A stretch of 64,000 nucleotides of DNA from Kitasatospora sp. SUK 42. GTDB lineage: Bacteria > Actinomycetota > Actinomycetes > Streptomycetales > Streptomycetaceae. The notes below the pieces were generated by a model that saw nothing but the letters and a program-made list of their open reading frames with translations, was not told where the DNA came from and searched no databases. Made by a program: the position numbers and the translations under genes. The stretch lies in NCBI RefSeq assembly GCF_015776785.2, contig NZ_LFMD02000002.1:158919-222918 (forward strand), in the 5' to 3' direction. Of this stretch, positions 1-8,198 are shown one piece after another (positions within the stretch are counted from its first letter, which is position 1; the number at the start of each line of letters is the position of its first letter).

Positions 1-93
1 CGGTGGCCGGGACCGGCCGTGACCGGCCCGGTCGCGCCGGTGCGCAGGGGAACGGCCGTGGGCGTGCCGACGGGGCCGTGTAGCGTTCCGGAC

Positions 94-1014
94 ATGGATC
101 GGGTTCAGTCAGCCACCCCGCAGCACTCCGCCGGACCGCGCGGCGCCGACCGGTCGGCCCCCTCGACCGGGGGCACCGGACCGGACGGCGGGCCGGGCGG
201 CCGCCGGGCGGCGGCGCAGCGCCAGCAGATGCGTCAGGACCTGGCCGCGGCCGCGATGGAGCTGTTCGCCTCGCAGGGCTACGAGGAGACCACGGTCGAC
301 CAGATCGCCGCGGCCGCCGGGGTGGCCCGGCGCACCTTCTTCCGGTACTTCCGGTCGAAGGAGGAGGCGATCTTCCCGGACCACGACGACACCCTCGTCC
401 GGGTGGCCGACCTGCTGGCCAGCGCCGAGCCGGCGGAGCACCCGCTGGACGTGGTCTGCCGGGGCATCAAGGAGGTGCTGCGGATGTACGCCTCCACCCC
501 GGGGGTGTCCGTCGCGCGGTACCAGCTGATCCGTCAGGTCCCGGCGCTGCGCGAGCGCGAGATCGCCGTGGTGGCCCGGTACGAGCGGCTGTTCACCCGT
601 TACCTGCTGGGCCGCTTCGACACCCGCGAGTCCATCCCGTCGGGCTGGCAGCGCGGCGGCGAGGACGACTCGATGCTGGCCGAGGTGTCGGCGGCGGCGG
701 TCGTCGCGGCGCACAACCACGTGCTGCGGCGCTGGCTGCGGGCCGGCGGCCGGGGGGACGTGGAGGCGCAGCTGGACCACTCCTTCGAGGTGATCCGGCG
801 GACCTTCTGGGCCTCCAGCTCGCCGGGTGTCAGGCGCCGGGGCTCGGTGGTGGCACCGGGTGCCAGTGAGGTGCCGGGTGAGGTGGTGGCGGAAAGCGCA
901 CTGAGTGCCAGTCCCGGAGGTGAGGTGCTCATCACAGTCGCCCGGACGGACGCTCCGCTGGACGTCGTGGTGGACAGCATCCGGGCCGCACTGAGCGGCG
1001 CTCGGGACAACTGA
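94..1014 (+). CDS. TetR-family transcriptional regulator next to ccrA
   Basis: Predicted 306-residue TetR-type repressor. After a low-complexity Gly/Ala/Pro leader (about residues 1-40), an N-terminal helix-turn-helix spans about residues 46-92, with the typical DQIAAAAGVARRTFFRYF recognition helix followed by SKEEA. The rest is an alpha-helical ligand domain ending in a long Gly/Ser/Val tail. I chose the ATG at 94 over an upstream GTG because the sequence before it is low-complexity. The gene points the same way as the ethylmalonyl-CoA genes and precedes ccrA, with a terminator-like hairpin and a palindrome between them. It most likely controls ccrA or itself. The ligand is unknown; an acyl-CoA is a guess from context. 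Confidence 0.85.
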   Translation: MDRVQSATPQHSAGPRGADRSAPSTGGTGPDGGPGGRRAAAQRQQMRQDLAAAAMELFASQGYEETTVDQIAAAAGVARRTFFRYFRSKEEAIFPDHDDTLVRVADLLASAEPAEHPLDVVCRGIKEVLRMYASTPGVSVARYQLIRQVPALREREIAVVARYERLFTRYLLGRFDTRESIPSGWQRGGEDDSMLAEVSAAAVVAAHNHVLRRWLRAGGRGDVEAQLDHSFEVIRRTFWASSSPGVRRRGSVVAPGASEVPGEVVAESALSASPGGEVLITVARTDAPLDVVVDSIRAALSGARDN

Positions 1015-1045
1015 GAAAGCATTCACGCAGGTCAGAGCGATATTG

Positions 1046-1077
1046 AGGGCCCACGCCGAACCGTCGGCGCGGGCCCT
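1046..1077 (+). terminator. Rho-independent-type hairpin after the TetR gene
   Basis: Fourteen-base arms (AGGGCCCACGCCGA and TCGGCGCGGGCCCT, one mismatch) flank a short loop about 30 bases after the TetR stop. There is no U-tract, as is usual for streptomycete hairpin terminators. It separates the regulator from ccrA transcription. Confidence 0.6.
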
Positions 1078-1150
1078 TCGCATGCCCGCGCTACGCGCGT
1101 TCCGCAGCCTTCCAAGCCGTCGGAATTGCTGACACCCGGTGTCTTTACGA

Positions 1151-1167
1151 GTGGCACAGGGTGCCAC
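1151..1167. promoter_or_regulatory. Candidate TetR operator upstream of ccrA
   Basis: A perfect palindrome, GTGGCAC-AGG-GTGCCAC, lies about 215 bases before the ccrA start. A near copy (GTGGCAC-CGG-GTGCCAG) lies at 850-866 inside the 3' end of the TetR gene. The site is the right size for a TetR dimer. Binding is inferred. I see nothing else in the 1078-1382 gap apart from the GGAGG ribosome binding site of ccrA. Confidence 0.45.
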
Positions 1168-1382
1168 TACCTTGTTACCCACCAGTCGCGGCGCCGCGGC
1201 TCCCCACCTCGGCGCGCCGTCGTCCGGCGTTCCCACACCCCGGGAGCAGTGCCAGACCCAGCCCGGCCCACCACCGGGCGACCGCCTGACCACCCACCAC
1301 CCACCTCAGCGAAGCCGGTGTCCGCTCCCGGCTCCCCCAGACGCCCTGTGACCCTCGCACAGGTACGCCTTCGGAGGCAGCC

Positions 1383-2720
1383 ATGCAGGAAATCCTCGAC
1401 GCGATCCTCAGCCCCGACACCACGTCGGCGGACTTCGCGGCGATCAAGCTCCCCGAGTCCTACCGGGCGGTGACGCTCCACAAGGACGACGAGCAGATGT
1501 TCGCCGGCCTCGACAGCCGCGACAAGGACCCCCGCAAGTCCCTTCACCTCGACGAGGTCGCCCTGCCCGAGCTGGGCCCCGGCGAGGCCCTGGTCGCCGT
1601 GATGGCCAGCGCGGTGAACTACAACACCGTCTGGAGCTCGATCTTCGAGCCGGTCTCCACCTTCGGCTTCCTGGAGCGCTACGGCCGGCTGTCGCCGCTC
1701 ACCAGGCGCCACGACCTGCCGTACCACGTGGTCGGCTCGGACCTCGCGGGCGTGGTGCTGCGCACCGGCGCCGGGGTCAACGCCTGGAAGCCCGGCGACG
1801 AGGTCGTCGCGCACTGCCTCTCGGTCGAACTGGAGTCCCCGGACGGCCACGACGACACGATGATGGACCCGGAGCAGCGCATCTGGGGCTTCGAGACCAA
1901 CTTCGGCGGCCTGGCCCAGCTCGCCCTGGTGAAGACCAATCAGCTGCTGCCCAAGCCCAGGCACCTCACCTGGGAGGAGGCCGCCTCCCCCGGCCTGGTC
2001 AACTCCACCGCCTACCGCCAGCTGGTCTCGCGCAACGGCGCCGGCATGAAGCAGGGGGACAACGTGCTGATCTGGGGCGCCAGCGGCGGCCTCGGCTCGT
2101 ACGCCACCCAGTACGCGCTGGCCGGCGGCGCCACCCCGATCTGCGTGGTCTCCAGCGACCAGAAGGCCGAGATCTGCCGCGCCATGGGCGCCGAGGCGAT
2201 CATCGACCGTTCCGCCGAGGGCTACCGGTTCTGGAAGGACGAGAACAACCAGGACCCGCGCGAGTGGAAGCGCCTGGGCAAGCGGATCCGCGAGTTCACC
2301 GGCGGCGAGGACGTGGACATCGTCTTCGAGCACCCCGGCCGGGAGACCTTCGGCGCCTCGGTGTACGTCACCCGCAAGGGCGGCACCATCGTCACCTGCG
2401 CCTCCACGTCCGGGTACATGCACCAGTACGACAACCGGTACCTGTGGATGTCGCTCAAGCGGATCGTCGGCTCGCACTTCGCCAACTACCGCGAGGCCTT
2501 CGAGGCCAACCGTCTGATCGCCAAGGGAAAGATCCACCCCACCCTGTCCAAGGTCTACTCCCTGGAGGAGACCGGCCAGGCCGCCCTCGACGTGCACCAC
2601 AACAAGCACCAGGGCAAGGTCGGTGTGCTCTGCCTGGCCCCCGAGGAGGGCCTGGGCGTGCGCGACGCCGAGCTCCGCGAACAGCACCTGCCCGCCATCA
2701 ATCGCTTCCGGAACGTGTGA
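1383..2720 (+). CDS. ccrA: Crotonyl-CoA carboxylase/reductase
   Basis: Reductively carboxylates crotonyl-CoA with NADPH and CO2 to (2S)-ethylmalonyl-CoA, the signature step of the ethylmalonyl-CoA pathway and the source of ethylmalonyl extender units for polyketides. The 445-residue length is normal for Ccr, a medium-chain dehydrogenase/reductase. Visible features are the VNYNTVWSSIFEP segment near residue 80, the NADPH-binding Rossmann motif WGASGGLGSYATQ at about 230-243, and the conserved C-terminal HHNKHQGKVGVL. A GGAGG site precedes the ATG. It is first in a same-strand run with ecm, mcl, mch and mcd, only 10 bases before ecm. The combination of sequence and context makes this a firm call over an ordinary quinone reductase. 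Confidence 0.97.
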   Translation: MQEILDAILSPDTTSADFAAIKLPESYRAVTLHKDDEQMFAGLDSRDKDPRKSLHLDEVALPELGPGEALVAVMASAVNYNTVWSSIFEPVSTFGFLERYGRLSPLTRRHDLPYHVVGSDLAGVVLRTGAGVNAWKPGDEVVAHCLSVELESPDGHDDTMMDPEQRIWGFETNFGGLAQLALVKTNQLLPKPRHLTWEEAASPGLVNSTAYRQLVSRNGAGMKQGDNVLIWGASGGLGSYATQYALAGGATPICVVSSDQKAEICRAMGAEAIIDRSAEGYRFWKDENNQDPREWKRLGKRIREFTGGEDVDIVFEHPGRETFGASVYVTRKGGTIVTCASTSGYMHQYDNRYLWMSLKRIVGSHFANYREAFEANRLIAKGKIHPTLSKVYSLEETGQAALDVHHNKHQGKVGVLCLAPEEGLGVRDAELREQHLPAINRFRNV

Positions 2721-2730
2721 GACCGATCCG

Positions 2731-4761
2731 ATGACCGAGCCCCAGAAGCGCGACCGTCCCTGGCTGATGCGCACCTACGCCGGCCACTCCACCGCGAGCG
2801 ACTCCAACGCGCTCTACCGGCGGAACCTGGCGAAGGGCCAGACCGGTCTGTCCGTCGCCTTCGACCTGCCGACCCAGACCGGCTACGACTCCGACCACGT
2901 CCTCGCCCGCGGCGAGGTGGGCCGGGTCGGCGTCCCGGTCGGCCACGTCGGCGACATGCGCACCCTGTTCGACGGCATCCCGCTCGAACGCACCAACACC
3001 TCCATGACCATCAACGCCACCGCGATGTGGCTGCTGGCGCTCTACCAGGTGGTCGCCGAGGAGCAGGGCGCCGACATCGCCACGCTCACCGGCACCACCC
3101 AGAACGACATCGTCAAGGAGTACCTGTCGCGCGGGACGCACGTCTTCCCGCCCGGCCCCTCGGTGCGGCTGATCACCGACATGATCGCCTACACGGTCGG
3201 CAACATCCCCAAGTGGAACCCGATCAACATCTGCAGCTACCACCTCCAGGAGGCCGGGGCCACGCCCGTCCAGGAGATCGCCTACGCGATGTGCACCGCC
3301 ATCTCGGTGCTCGACGCGGTCCGCGACTCCGGCCAGGTGCCGGCCGAACGGATGGGCGAGGTGGTCGCCCGGATCTCCTTCTTCGTGAACGCCGGCGTGC
3401 GCTTCGTCGAGGAGATGTGCAAGATGCGCGCCTTCGCCCGGCTCTGGGAGAAGGTCACCCGGGAGCGCTACGGCGTCACCGACCCCAAGCAGCGCCGCTT
3501 CCGCTACGGCGTCCAGGTCAACTCGCTCGGCCTGACCGAGGCCCAGCCGGAGAACAACGTCCAGCGGATCGTCCTGGAGATGCTGGCCGTCACCCTCTCC
3601 AAGGACGCCCGCGCCCGCGCCGTGCAGCTGCCCGCCTGGAACGAGGCGCTCGGCCTGCCCCGGCCCTGGGACCAGCAGTGGTCGCTGCGGATCCAGCAGG
3701 TGCTGGCGTACGAGTCGGACCTGCTGGAGTACGGCGACCTCTTCAACGGCTCCGAGGTGGTCGAGGCCAAGACCGCCGAGCTGCTGGCCGGCGCCGAGGC
3801 GGAGATCGCCAAGGTGCTGGAGATGGGCGGGGTGATCCCCGCCGTCGAGTCCGGCTACCTCAAGTCCAACCTGGTCGCCTCGCACGCCGCCCGCCGGGCC
3901 CGGATCGAGTCCGGCGAGGACAGGATCGTCGGGGTCAACTGCTTCGACACCACCGAGCCCAGCCCGCTCACCGCCGACCTCGACACCGCGATCATGGTGG
4001 TCGACCCGGCCTCCGAGCAGTCCGTGCTCGCCGCCCTGGAGGCCTGGCGCGACGGACGCGACGAGGCCGCCGCCCAGGCGGCGCTGGCCGAGCTCAAGGC
4101 CGTTGCCGCCACCGAGGCCAACCTGATGCCCGCCACGCTCGCCTGCGCCCGGGTCGGCGTCACCACCGGCGAGTGGTCCTTCGCCCTGCGCGAGGTGTTC
4201 GGCGAGTACCGCGCCCCCACCGGCGTGGGCGGCGCGCCCGTCGCGGTCGCCGCCGAGCCGGGCGGGGAGCTGGAGCAGGTCCGCGCCGCCGTCGCCGCCA
4301 CCGCCGAGGAGCTGGGCGCCGGCAAGCTGCGCCTGCTGGTCGGCAAGCCCGGCCTGGACGGGCACTCCAACGGTGCCGAGCAGATCGCCGTACGGGCCCG
4401 CGACGCCGGGTTCGAGGTGGTCTACCAGGGCATCCGGCTGACGCCCGAGCAGATCGTCTCCGCCGCCGTGGCGGAGGACGTGCACTGCGTGGGCCTGTCC
4501 ATCCTCTCCGGCGCGCACACCGAACTGGTGCCCGACGTCCTGAAGCGGCTGCGCCGCGCCGGGGTGGAGGATGTCCCGGTGATCGTGGGTGGCATCATCC
4601 CGGCAGCGGACGGCGAGGCCCTCAAGGCCGCCGGCGTCGCCGCCGTGTTCACCCCGAAGGACTTCGGGATCACCACCATCATCGGCCGGATCGTGGACGA
4701 GATCCGGCTGGCCAACCGGCTCCAGCCGTGGACGTCCGCACCGACCGCGGCCACGAACTGA
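2731..4761 (+). CDS. ecm: Ethylmalonyl-CoA mutase (B12-dependent)
   Basis: Adenosylcobalamin-dependent mutase of 676 residues converting (2R)-ethylmalonyl-CoA to (2S)-methylsuccinyl-CoA; also called meaA in older literature. The N-terminal catalytic barrel carries FDLPTQTGYDSDH near residue 50 and SGTHVFPPGPSVRLITD-like text near 135. The C-terminal cobalamin domain carries the DxHxxG lower-axial-ligand motif as DGHSNG, with its His near residue 546, then SILSGAHTELVPDVL and VGGIIP. The start at 2731 was chosen because the MTEPQKRDRPWLMRTYAGH N-terminus matches the family. The frame stays open upstream into ccrA, but that part is antiparallel to nothing useful. The neighbouring ccrA rules in Ecm over a plain methylmalonyl-CoA mutase subunit. 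Cobalamin genes follow in the same window. Confidence 0.95.
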   Translation: MTEPQKRDRPWLMRTYAGHSTASDSNALYRRNLAKGQTGLSVAFDLPTQTGYDSDHVLARGEVGRVGVPVGHVGDMRTLFDGIPLERTNTSMTINATAMWLLALYQVVAEEQGADIATLTGTTQNDIVKEYLSRGTHVFPPGPSVRLITDMIAYTVGNIPKWNPINICSYHLQEAGATPVQEIAYAMCTAISVLDAVRDSGQVPAERMGEVVARISFFVNAGVRFVEEMCKMRAFARLWEKVTRERYGVTDPKQRRFRYGVQVNSLGLTEAQPENNVQRIVLEMLAVTLSKDARARAVQLPAWNEALGLPRPWDQQWSLRIQQVLAYESDLLEYGDLFNGSEVVEAKTAELLAGAEAEIAKVLEMGGVIPAVESGYLKSNLVASHAARRARIESGEDRIVGVNCFDTTEPSPLTADLDTAIMVVDPASEQSVLAALEAWRDGRDEAAAQAALAELKAVAATEANLMPATLACARVGVTTGEWSFALREVFGEYRAPTGVGGAPVAVAAEPGGELEQVRAAVAATAEELGAGKLRLLVGKPGLDGHSNGAEQIAVRARDAGFEVVYQGIRLTPEQIVSAAVAEDVHCVGLSILSGAHTELVPDVLKRLRRAGVEDVPVIVGGIIPAADGEALKAAGVAAVFTPKDFGITTIIGRIVDEIRLANRLQPWTSAPTAATN

Positions 4762-4804
4762 CCAGCTGACCAGCTGACCACTGGGAAGGAACCGAACCAC
4801 CCTC

Positions 4805-5767
4805 ATGACGACTTCGAACCGTCTGCGCCCGCGCCGCTCCTGCCTCGCCGTGCCGGGCAGCAACCCGCGCTTCCTGGAGAAGGCCCAGGGCCTCCCGGCC
4901 GACCAGGTCTTCCTCGACCTGGAGGACGCCTGTGCCCCGCTGGTCAAGGAGAGCGCCCGCCACACCATCGTCGACGCGCTGAACAACGGCGACTGGGGCG
5001 GCAAGACCCGCGTCGTCCGCGTCAACGACTGGACGACCCACTGGACCTACCGCGACGTGATCACCGTCGTCGAGGGCGCCGGGCCCAACCTCGACTGCAT
5101 CATGCTGCCGAAGGTCCAGGACGCCGAGCAGGTCAAGGCGCTCGACCTCCTGCTCACCCAGATCGAGAAGACCATGGGCTTCGAGGTCGGCCGGATCGGC
5201 ATCGAGGCGCAGATCGAGAACGCCAAGGGCCTGATCAACGTGGACGCCATCGCCGCGGCCTCGCCCCGGCTGGAGACCATCATCTTCGGCCCCGCCGACT
5301 TCATGGCCTCGATCAACATGAAGTCCCTGGTCGTCGGCGAGCAGCCCCCGGGCTACGGCGCCGACGCCTACCACTACATCCTGATGCGCATCCTGATGGC
5401 CGCCCGCGCCAACGACCTCCAGGCGATCGACGGCCCGTACCTCCAGATCCGCAACCAGGAGGGCTACCGCGAGGTCGCCCGCCGCTCCGCCGCCCTCGGC
5501 TTCGACGGCAAGTGGGTGCTCCACCCGGACCAGGTCGCCGCCGCGAACGAGATCTACTCGCCCGCGCAGGAGGACTACGACCACGCCGAGCTGATCCTCG
5601 ACGCCTACGACTACTGCACCTCCGAGGCGGGCGGCGCCAAGGGCTCGGCGATGCTCGGCGACGAGATGATCGACGAGGCCAGCCGCAAGATGGCCCTGGT
5701 CATCGCCGGCAAGGGCCGGGCCGCCGGCATGCAGCGCACCACCAAGTTCGAGATCCCGGAAAGCTGA
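4805..5767 (+). CDS. mcl: L-malyl-CoA/beta-methylmalyl-CoA lyase (CitE family)
   Basis: Member of the HpcH/HpaI-CitE lyase family, 320 residues. In this pathway it cleaves beta-methylmalyl-CoA to glyoxylate and propionyl-CoA and may also act on malyl-CoA. It opens with RPRRSCLAVPGSNPRFLEKA and LDLEDAC, the acidic metal-binding segment, and has AQIENAKGLINVDAIA and IIFGPADFMASI, all typical of Mcl. A GAAGGAA ribosome binding site precedes the ATG. The 43-base gap after ecm contains three short repeats of CTGACCAG. Citrate lyase subunits CitD and CitF are absent, so a citrate lyase role is unlikely. Confidence 0.9.
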   Translation: MTTSNRLRPRRSCLAVPGSNPRFLEKAQGLPADQVFLDLEDACAPLVKESARHTIVDALNNGDWGGKTRVVRVNDWTTHWTYRDVITVVEGAGPNLDCIMLPKVQDAEQVKALDLLLTQIEKTMGFEVGRIGIEAQIENAKGLINVDAIAAASPRLETIIFGPADFMASINMKSLVVGEQPPGYGADAYHYILMRILMAARANDLQAIDGPYLQIRNQEGYREVARRSAALGFDGKWVLHPDQVAAANEIYSPAQEDYDHAELILDAYDYCTSEAGGAKGSAMLGDEMIDEASRKMALVIAGKGRAAGMQRTTKFEIPES

Positions 5768-5778
5768 GGACGCGAGGC

Positions 5779-6282
5779 ATGCAGTTCGGACGCACCTACG
5801 AGGAGTTCGAGGTCGGCGCGGTCTACAAGCACTGGCCCGGCAAGACGGTCACCGAGTACGACGACCACCTCTTCTGCCTGCTCACCATGAACCACCACCC
5901 GCTCCACATGGACACCAACTACGCGGAGAGGACGACGGACTTCGGCCGGAACGTCGTGGTGGGCAACTACGTCTACTCGCTGCTGCTCGGCATGTCCGTC
6001 CCGGACGTCTCCGGCAAGGCGATCGCCAACCTGGAGATCGAGTCGCTGCGGCACGTGGCGCCGACCTTCCACGGCGACACGATCTACGGCGAGACCACCG
6101 TGCTCGACAAGTGGCCGTCCAAGTCCAAGGACGACCGGGGCATCGTCCACGTCGAGACCAAGGGGTACAAGCAGGACGGCACGGTCGTCTGCATCTTCCG
6201 CCGCAAGGTGATGGTGCCGACCGCGACGTACATCAAGGAGCGCGGCGGCGAGCAGCCCGGCCGTCCGGAGCCCCTCTCCTGA
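5779..6282 (+). CDS. mch: Mesaconyl-CoA (C1) hydratase, MaoC/hot-dog fold
   Basis: MaoC-type dehydratase of 167 residues, expected to hydrate mesaconyl-CoA to beta-methylmalyl-CoA, the substrate of the preceding lyase. The hydratase catalytic segment is visible as MNHHPLHMD at residues 37-45, followed by GRNVVVGNYVYSLLLG. The ATG at 5779 lies 12 bases after the mcl stop and is preceded by GAGGACGCGAGG. It is single-domain and half the length of the tandem-domain Mch of proteobacteria. The substrate is therefore inferred mainly from operon position. Confidence 0.85.
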   Translation: MQFGRTYEEFEVGAVYKHWPGKTVTEYDDHLFCLLTMNHHPLHMDTNYAERTTDFGRNVVVGNYVYSLLLGMSVPDVSGKAIANLEIESLRHVAPTFHGDTIYGETTVLDKWPSKSKDDRGIVHVETKGYKQDGTVVCIFRRKVMVPTATYIKERGGEQPGRPEPLS

Positions 6283-6298
6283 ACCGCTCCCCCCTATA

Positions 6299-6364
6299 AA
6301 GGGGACACCCGCACAGCGGACACCCCCACATGAAGGGGACACCCGCACAGCGGACGCCCCCACA
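6299..6364. repeat. 32-bp direct repeat between mch and mcd
   Basis: Two copies of a 32-base unit (6299-6330 and 6333-6364) differ at one base and are separated by two bases. The unit begins AAGGGGACACCCGCACAGCG. It sits just after the mch stop inside the operon. Its function is unknown; RNA-structure or protein-binding roles are both possible. Confidence 0.7.
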
Positions 6365-6416
6365 GAAAGACCCCGGACGGGGAGGCCGCCGTCATCGGCC
6401 GACCCCCACCCGGTAC

Positions 6417-6454
6417 GGGGGCCCTGCTGCCGCAGCCACGCCGGCAGGGCCCCC
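6417..6454 (+). terminator. Strong hairpin in the mch-mcd gap
   Basis: Perfect 11-bp arms, GGGGGCCCTGC and GCAGGGCCCCC, with a 16-base loop. A second small palindrome (AATCCCCC...GGGGGATT) follows at 6458-6476. The pair may partly terminate or attenuate transcription before mcd, or protect the upstream mRNA. Confidence 0.6.
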
Positions 6455-6519
6455 GGCAATCCCCCCCCGGGGGATTCCCCGACTTTCCGCAGACCCTCAG
6501 ACCTTTTCGGAGCCGCACG

Positions 6520-7722
6520 ATGGGACGCCTCGCACAGACCGAAGGCCTCACCGAGATCCAGCGGGACATCCTCGCCACCGTGCGGGATTTCGTCGACAAG
6601 GAGATCATTCCGGTCGCGACCGAGCTGGAGCACCGGGACGAGTACCCGACCGCCATCGTGGAGGGCATGAAGCAGCTCGGGCTGTTCGGCCTGACCATCC
6701 CCGAGGAGTACGGCGGCCTCGGCGAGTCCCTGCTCACCTACGCCCTGGTGGTCGAGGAGATCGCCCGCGGCTGGATGTCCGTCTCGGGCATCGTCAACAC
6801 CCACTTCATCGTGGCGCACATGATCAACGCCCACGGCACCCAGGAGCAGAAGGACCACTTCCTGCCGAAGATGGCCGCCGGCGAGATCCGCGGCGCCTTC
6901 TCGATGTCCGAGCCCGGTCTCGGCTCCGACGTTTCGGCCATCTCCACCAAGGGCGTCAGGGACGGGGAGTTCTACGTCCTCAACGGCCAGAAGATGTGGC
7001 TCACCAACGGCGGCACCTCCACCCTGGTCGCGGTCCTGTGCAGGACCGACGAGGGCGGCAGCACCCCGTACAAGAACATGACCACCTTCCTGATCGAGAA
7101 GACGGCGGGCTTCGGCCCGAACCCGACCGTCCCCGGCCTCACCGTGCCCGGGAAGATCGAGAAGATGGGCTACAAGGGCGTCGACACCACCGAGCTGGTC
7201 CTGCAGGACGTGCGGATTCCGGCCAACCGGATCCTCGGCGGCGTCCCGGGCCGCGGCTTCTACCAGATGATGGACGGCGTCGAGGTCGGCCGGGTCAACG
7301 TCGCCGCCCGCGGCTGCGGCGTCGCCCGCCGCGCCTTCGAGCTCGGCGTCTCCTACGCCCAGCAGCGCTCCACCTTCGGCAAGAAGATCGCCGAGCACCA
7401 GGCGATCCAGTTCAAGCTCGCCGAGATGGCCACCAAGGTCGAGGCCGCCCACCAGATGATGGTCATGGCCGCCCGCAAGAAGGACGGCGGCGAGCGCAAC
7501 GACCTCGAAGCCGGCATGGCCAAGTACCTGGCCTCCGAGTACTGCAAGGAGGTCGTCGAGGACGCCTTCCGGATCCACGGCGGCTACGGCTTCTCGAAGG
7601 AGTACGAGATCGAGCGCCTCTACCGCGAGGCCCCGATGCTGCTCATCGGTGAAGGAACTGCGGAGATCCAGAAGATGATCATCGGACGCCGGCTCCTGGA
7701 GGAGTACCGGATCGCCGAGTGA
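6520..7722 (+). CDS. mcd: (2S)-methylsuccinyl-CoA dehydrogenase
   Basis: FAD-dependent acyl-CoA dehydrogenase of 400 residues. From its place after ccrA, ecm, mcl and mch it should oxidise (2S)-methylsuccinyl-CoA to mesaconyl-CoA, completing the set. It shows the flavin segment SMSEPGLGSDVSAIST, the MGYKGVDTTEL region, FRIHGGYGFSKEYEIERLYR, and the IGEGTAEIQ catalytic-base segment with Glu near residue 378. The start is the ATG at 6520, after CGGAG. It lies 237 bases beyond mch across a repeat and hairpins, so it could have its own promoter. A butyryl-CoA dehydrogenase function is the main alternative. Confidence 0.87.
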   Translation: MGRLAQTEGLTEIQRDILATVRDFVDKEIIPVATELEHRDEYPTAIVEGMKQLGLFGLTIPEEYGGLGESLLTYALVVEEIARGWMSVSGIVNTHFIVAHMINAHGTQEQKDHFLPKMAAGEIRGAFSMSEPGLGSDVSAISTKGVRDGEFYVLNGQKMWLTNGGTSTLVAVLCRTDEGGSTPYKNMTTFLIEKTAGFGPNPTVPGLTVPGKIEKMGYKGVDTTELVLQDVRIPANRILGGVPGRGFYQMMDGVEVGRVNVAARGCGVARRAFELGVSYAQQRSTFGKKIAEHQAIQFKLAEMATKVEAAHQMMVMAARKKDGGERNDLEAGMAKYLASEYCKEVVEDAFRIHGGYGFSKEYEIERLYREAPMLLIGEGTAEIQKMIIGRRLLEEYRIAE

Positions 7723-7855
7723 CCACGGGGCCATCCGGGTTGACCGGTGGCCCCCCTCTGCCGCCGGTCGACGGGCGTGCGGGCCCGTCCCGGCAGAGCG
7801 CCGTGCCCGGCACGATCCCGGCCTGGTCCGCCTGGGGTCCGGCACGGCCCGCGAG

Positions 7856-7903
7856 AAGCGGCCGCAGGGCGTACAGCTGCAAGAACGCGCCCTGCGGCCG
7901 CTT
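7856..7903 (+). terminator. Terminator of the ethylmalonyl-CoA operon
   Basis: Perfect 16-bp arms (AAGCGGCCGCAGGGCG and CGCCCTGCGGCCGCTT) flank a 16-base loop, about 130 bases after the mcd stop. This is a very stable hairpin and marks the end of the five-gene pathway unit. Confidence 0.8.
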
Positions 7904-8198
7904 CCGTGCACCTTCCTCCGGCCCGCCCGGCCGTTTCCCCCGGCAGGTTCGCCCGTTCGCCCGCTGAGACAAGTGTCACCAGCCTCGTCCGGTCCCTTGG
8001 GAACCGGACCGGGGCGAGCTACGGTCGTACGAGTGGGCGCGCGCACGCGCTTCCACCGGACACATGAACGAGCGGGCGGGTTGCTCACCCACCGTCTGCT
8101 CCCGATAGCATCCACCGGGACAGCAAGCCGTCCCTCTATTACCGATCCCGCGGTGGCCCCCGTCCAGCGGCCATGATCCCCCGCGACAAAGGTCTTCG
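7904..8198 (+). promoter_or_regulatory. psd-pssA upstream region
   Basis: No coding evidence. The region holds a hairpin at 7987-8009 (GTCCGGTCCC and GGAACCGGAC around TTG, one mismatch). A plausible promoter lies near 8080-8107, with TTGCTC about 18 bases before GATAGCAT. The promoter call is by eye only. Confidence 0.35.

Noticed and set aside
4759..4786. Triple CTGACCAG repeat between ecm and mcl as a regulatory array
   Set aside because: Only 8 bases per unit, located across a stop codon and just before a ribosome site. Slippage is the simpler explanation.
2698..5025. Very long open frame antisense to ecm and mcl
   Set aside because: Composition is that of a GC-bias shadow (Gly/Val/Asp/Leu/Arg runs, no domain), and the sense frame encodes well-conserved enzymes. 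The same applies to long antisense frames over cbiB-cobQ, mch-mcd, the APC permease and the fused oxygenase.
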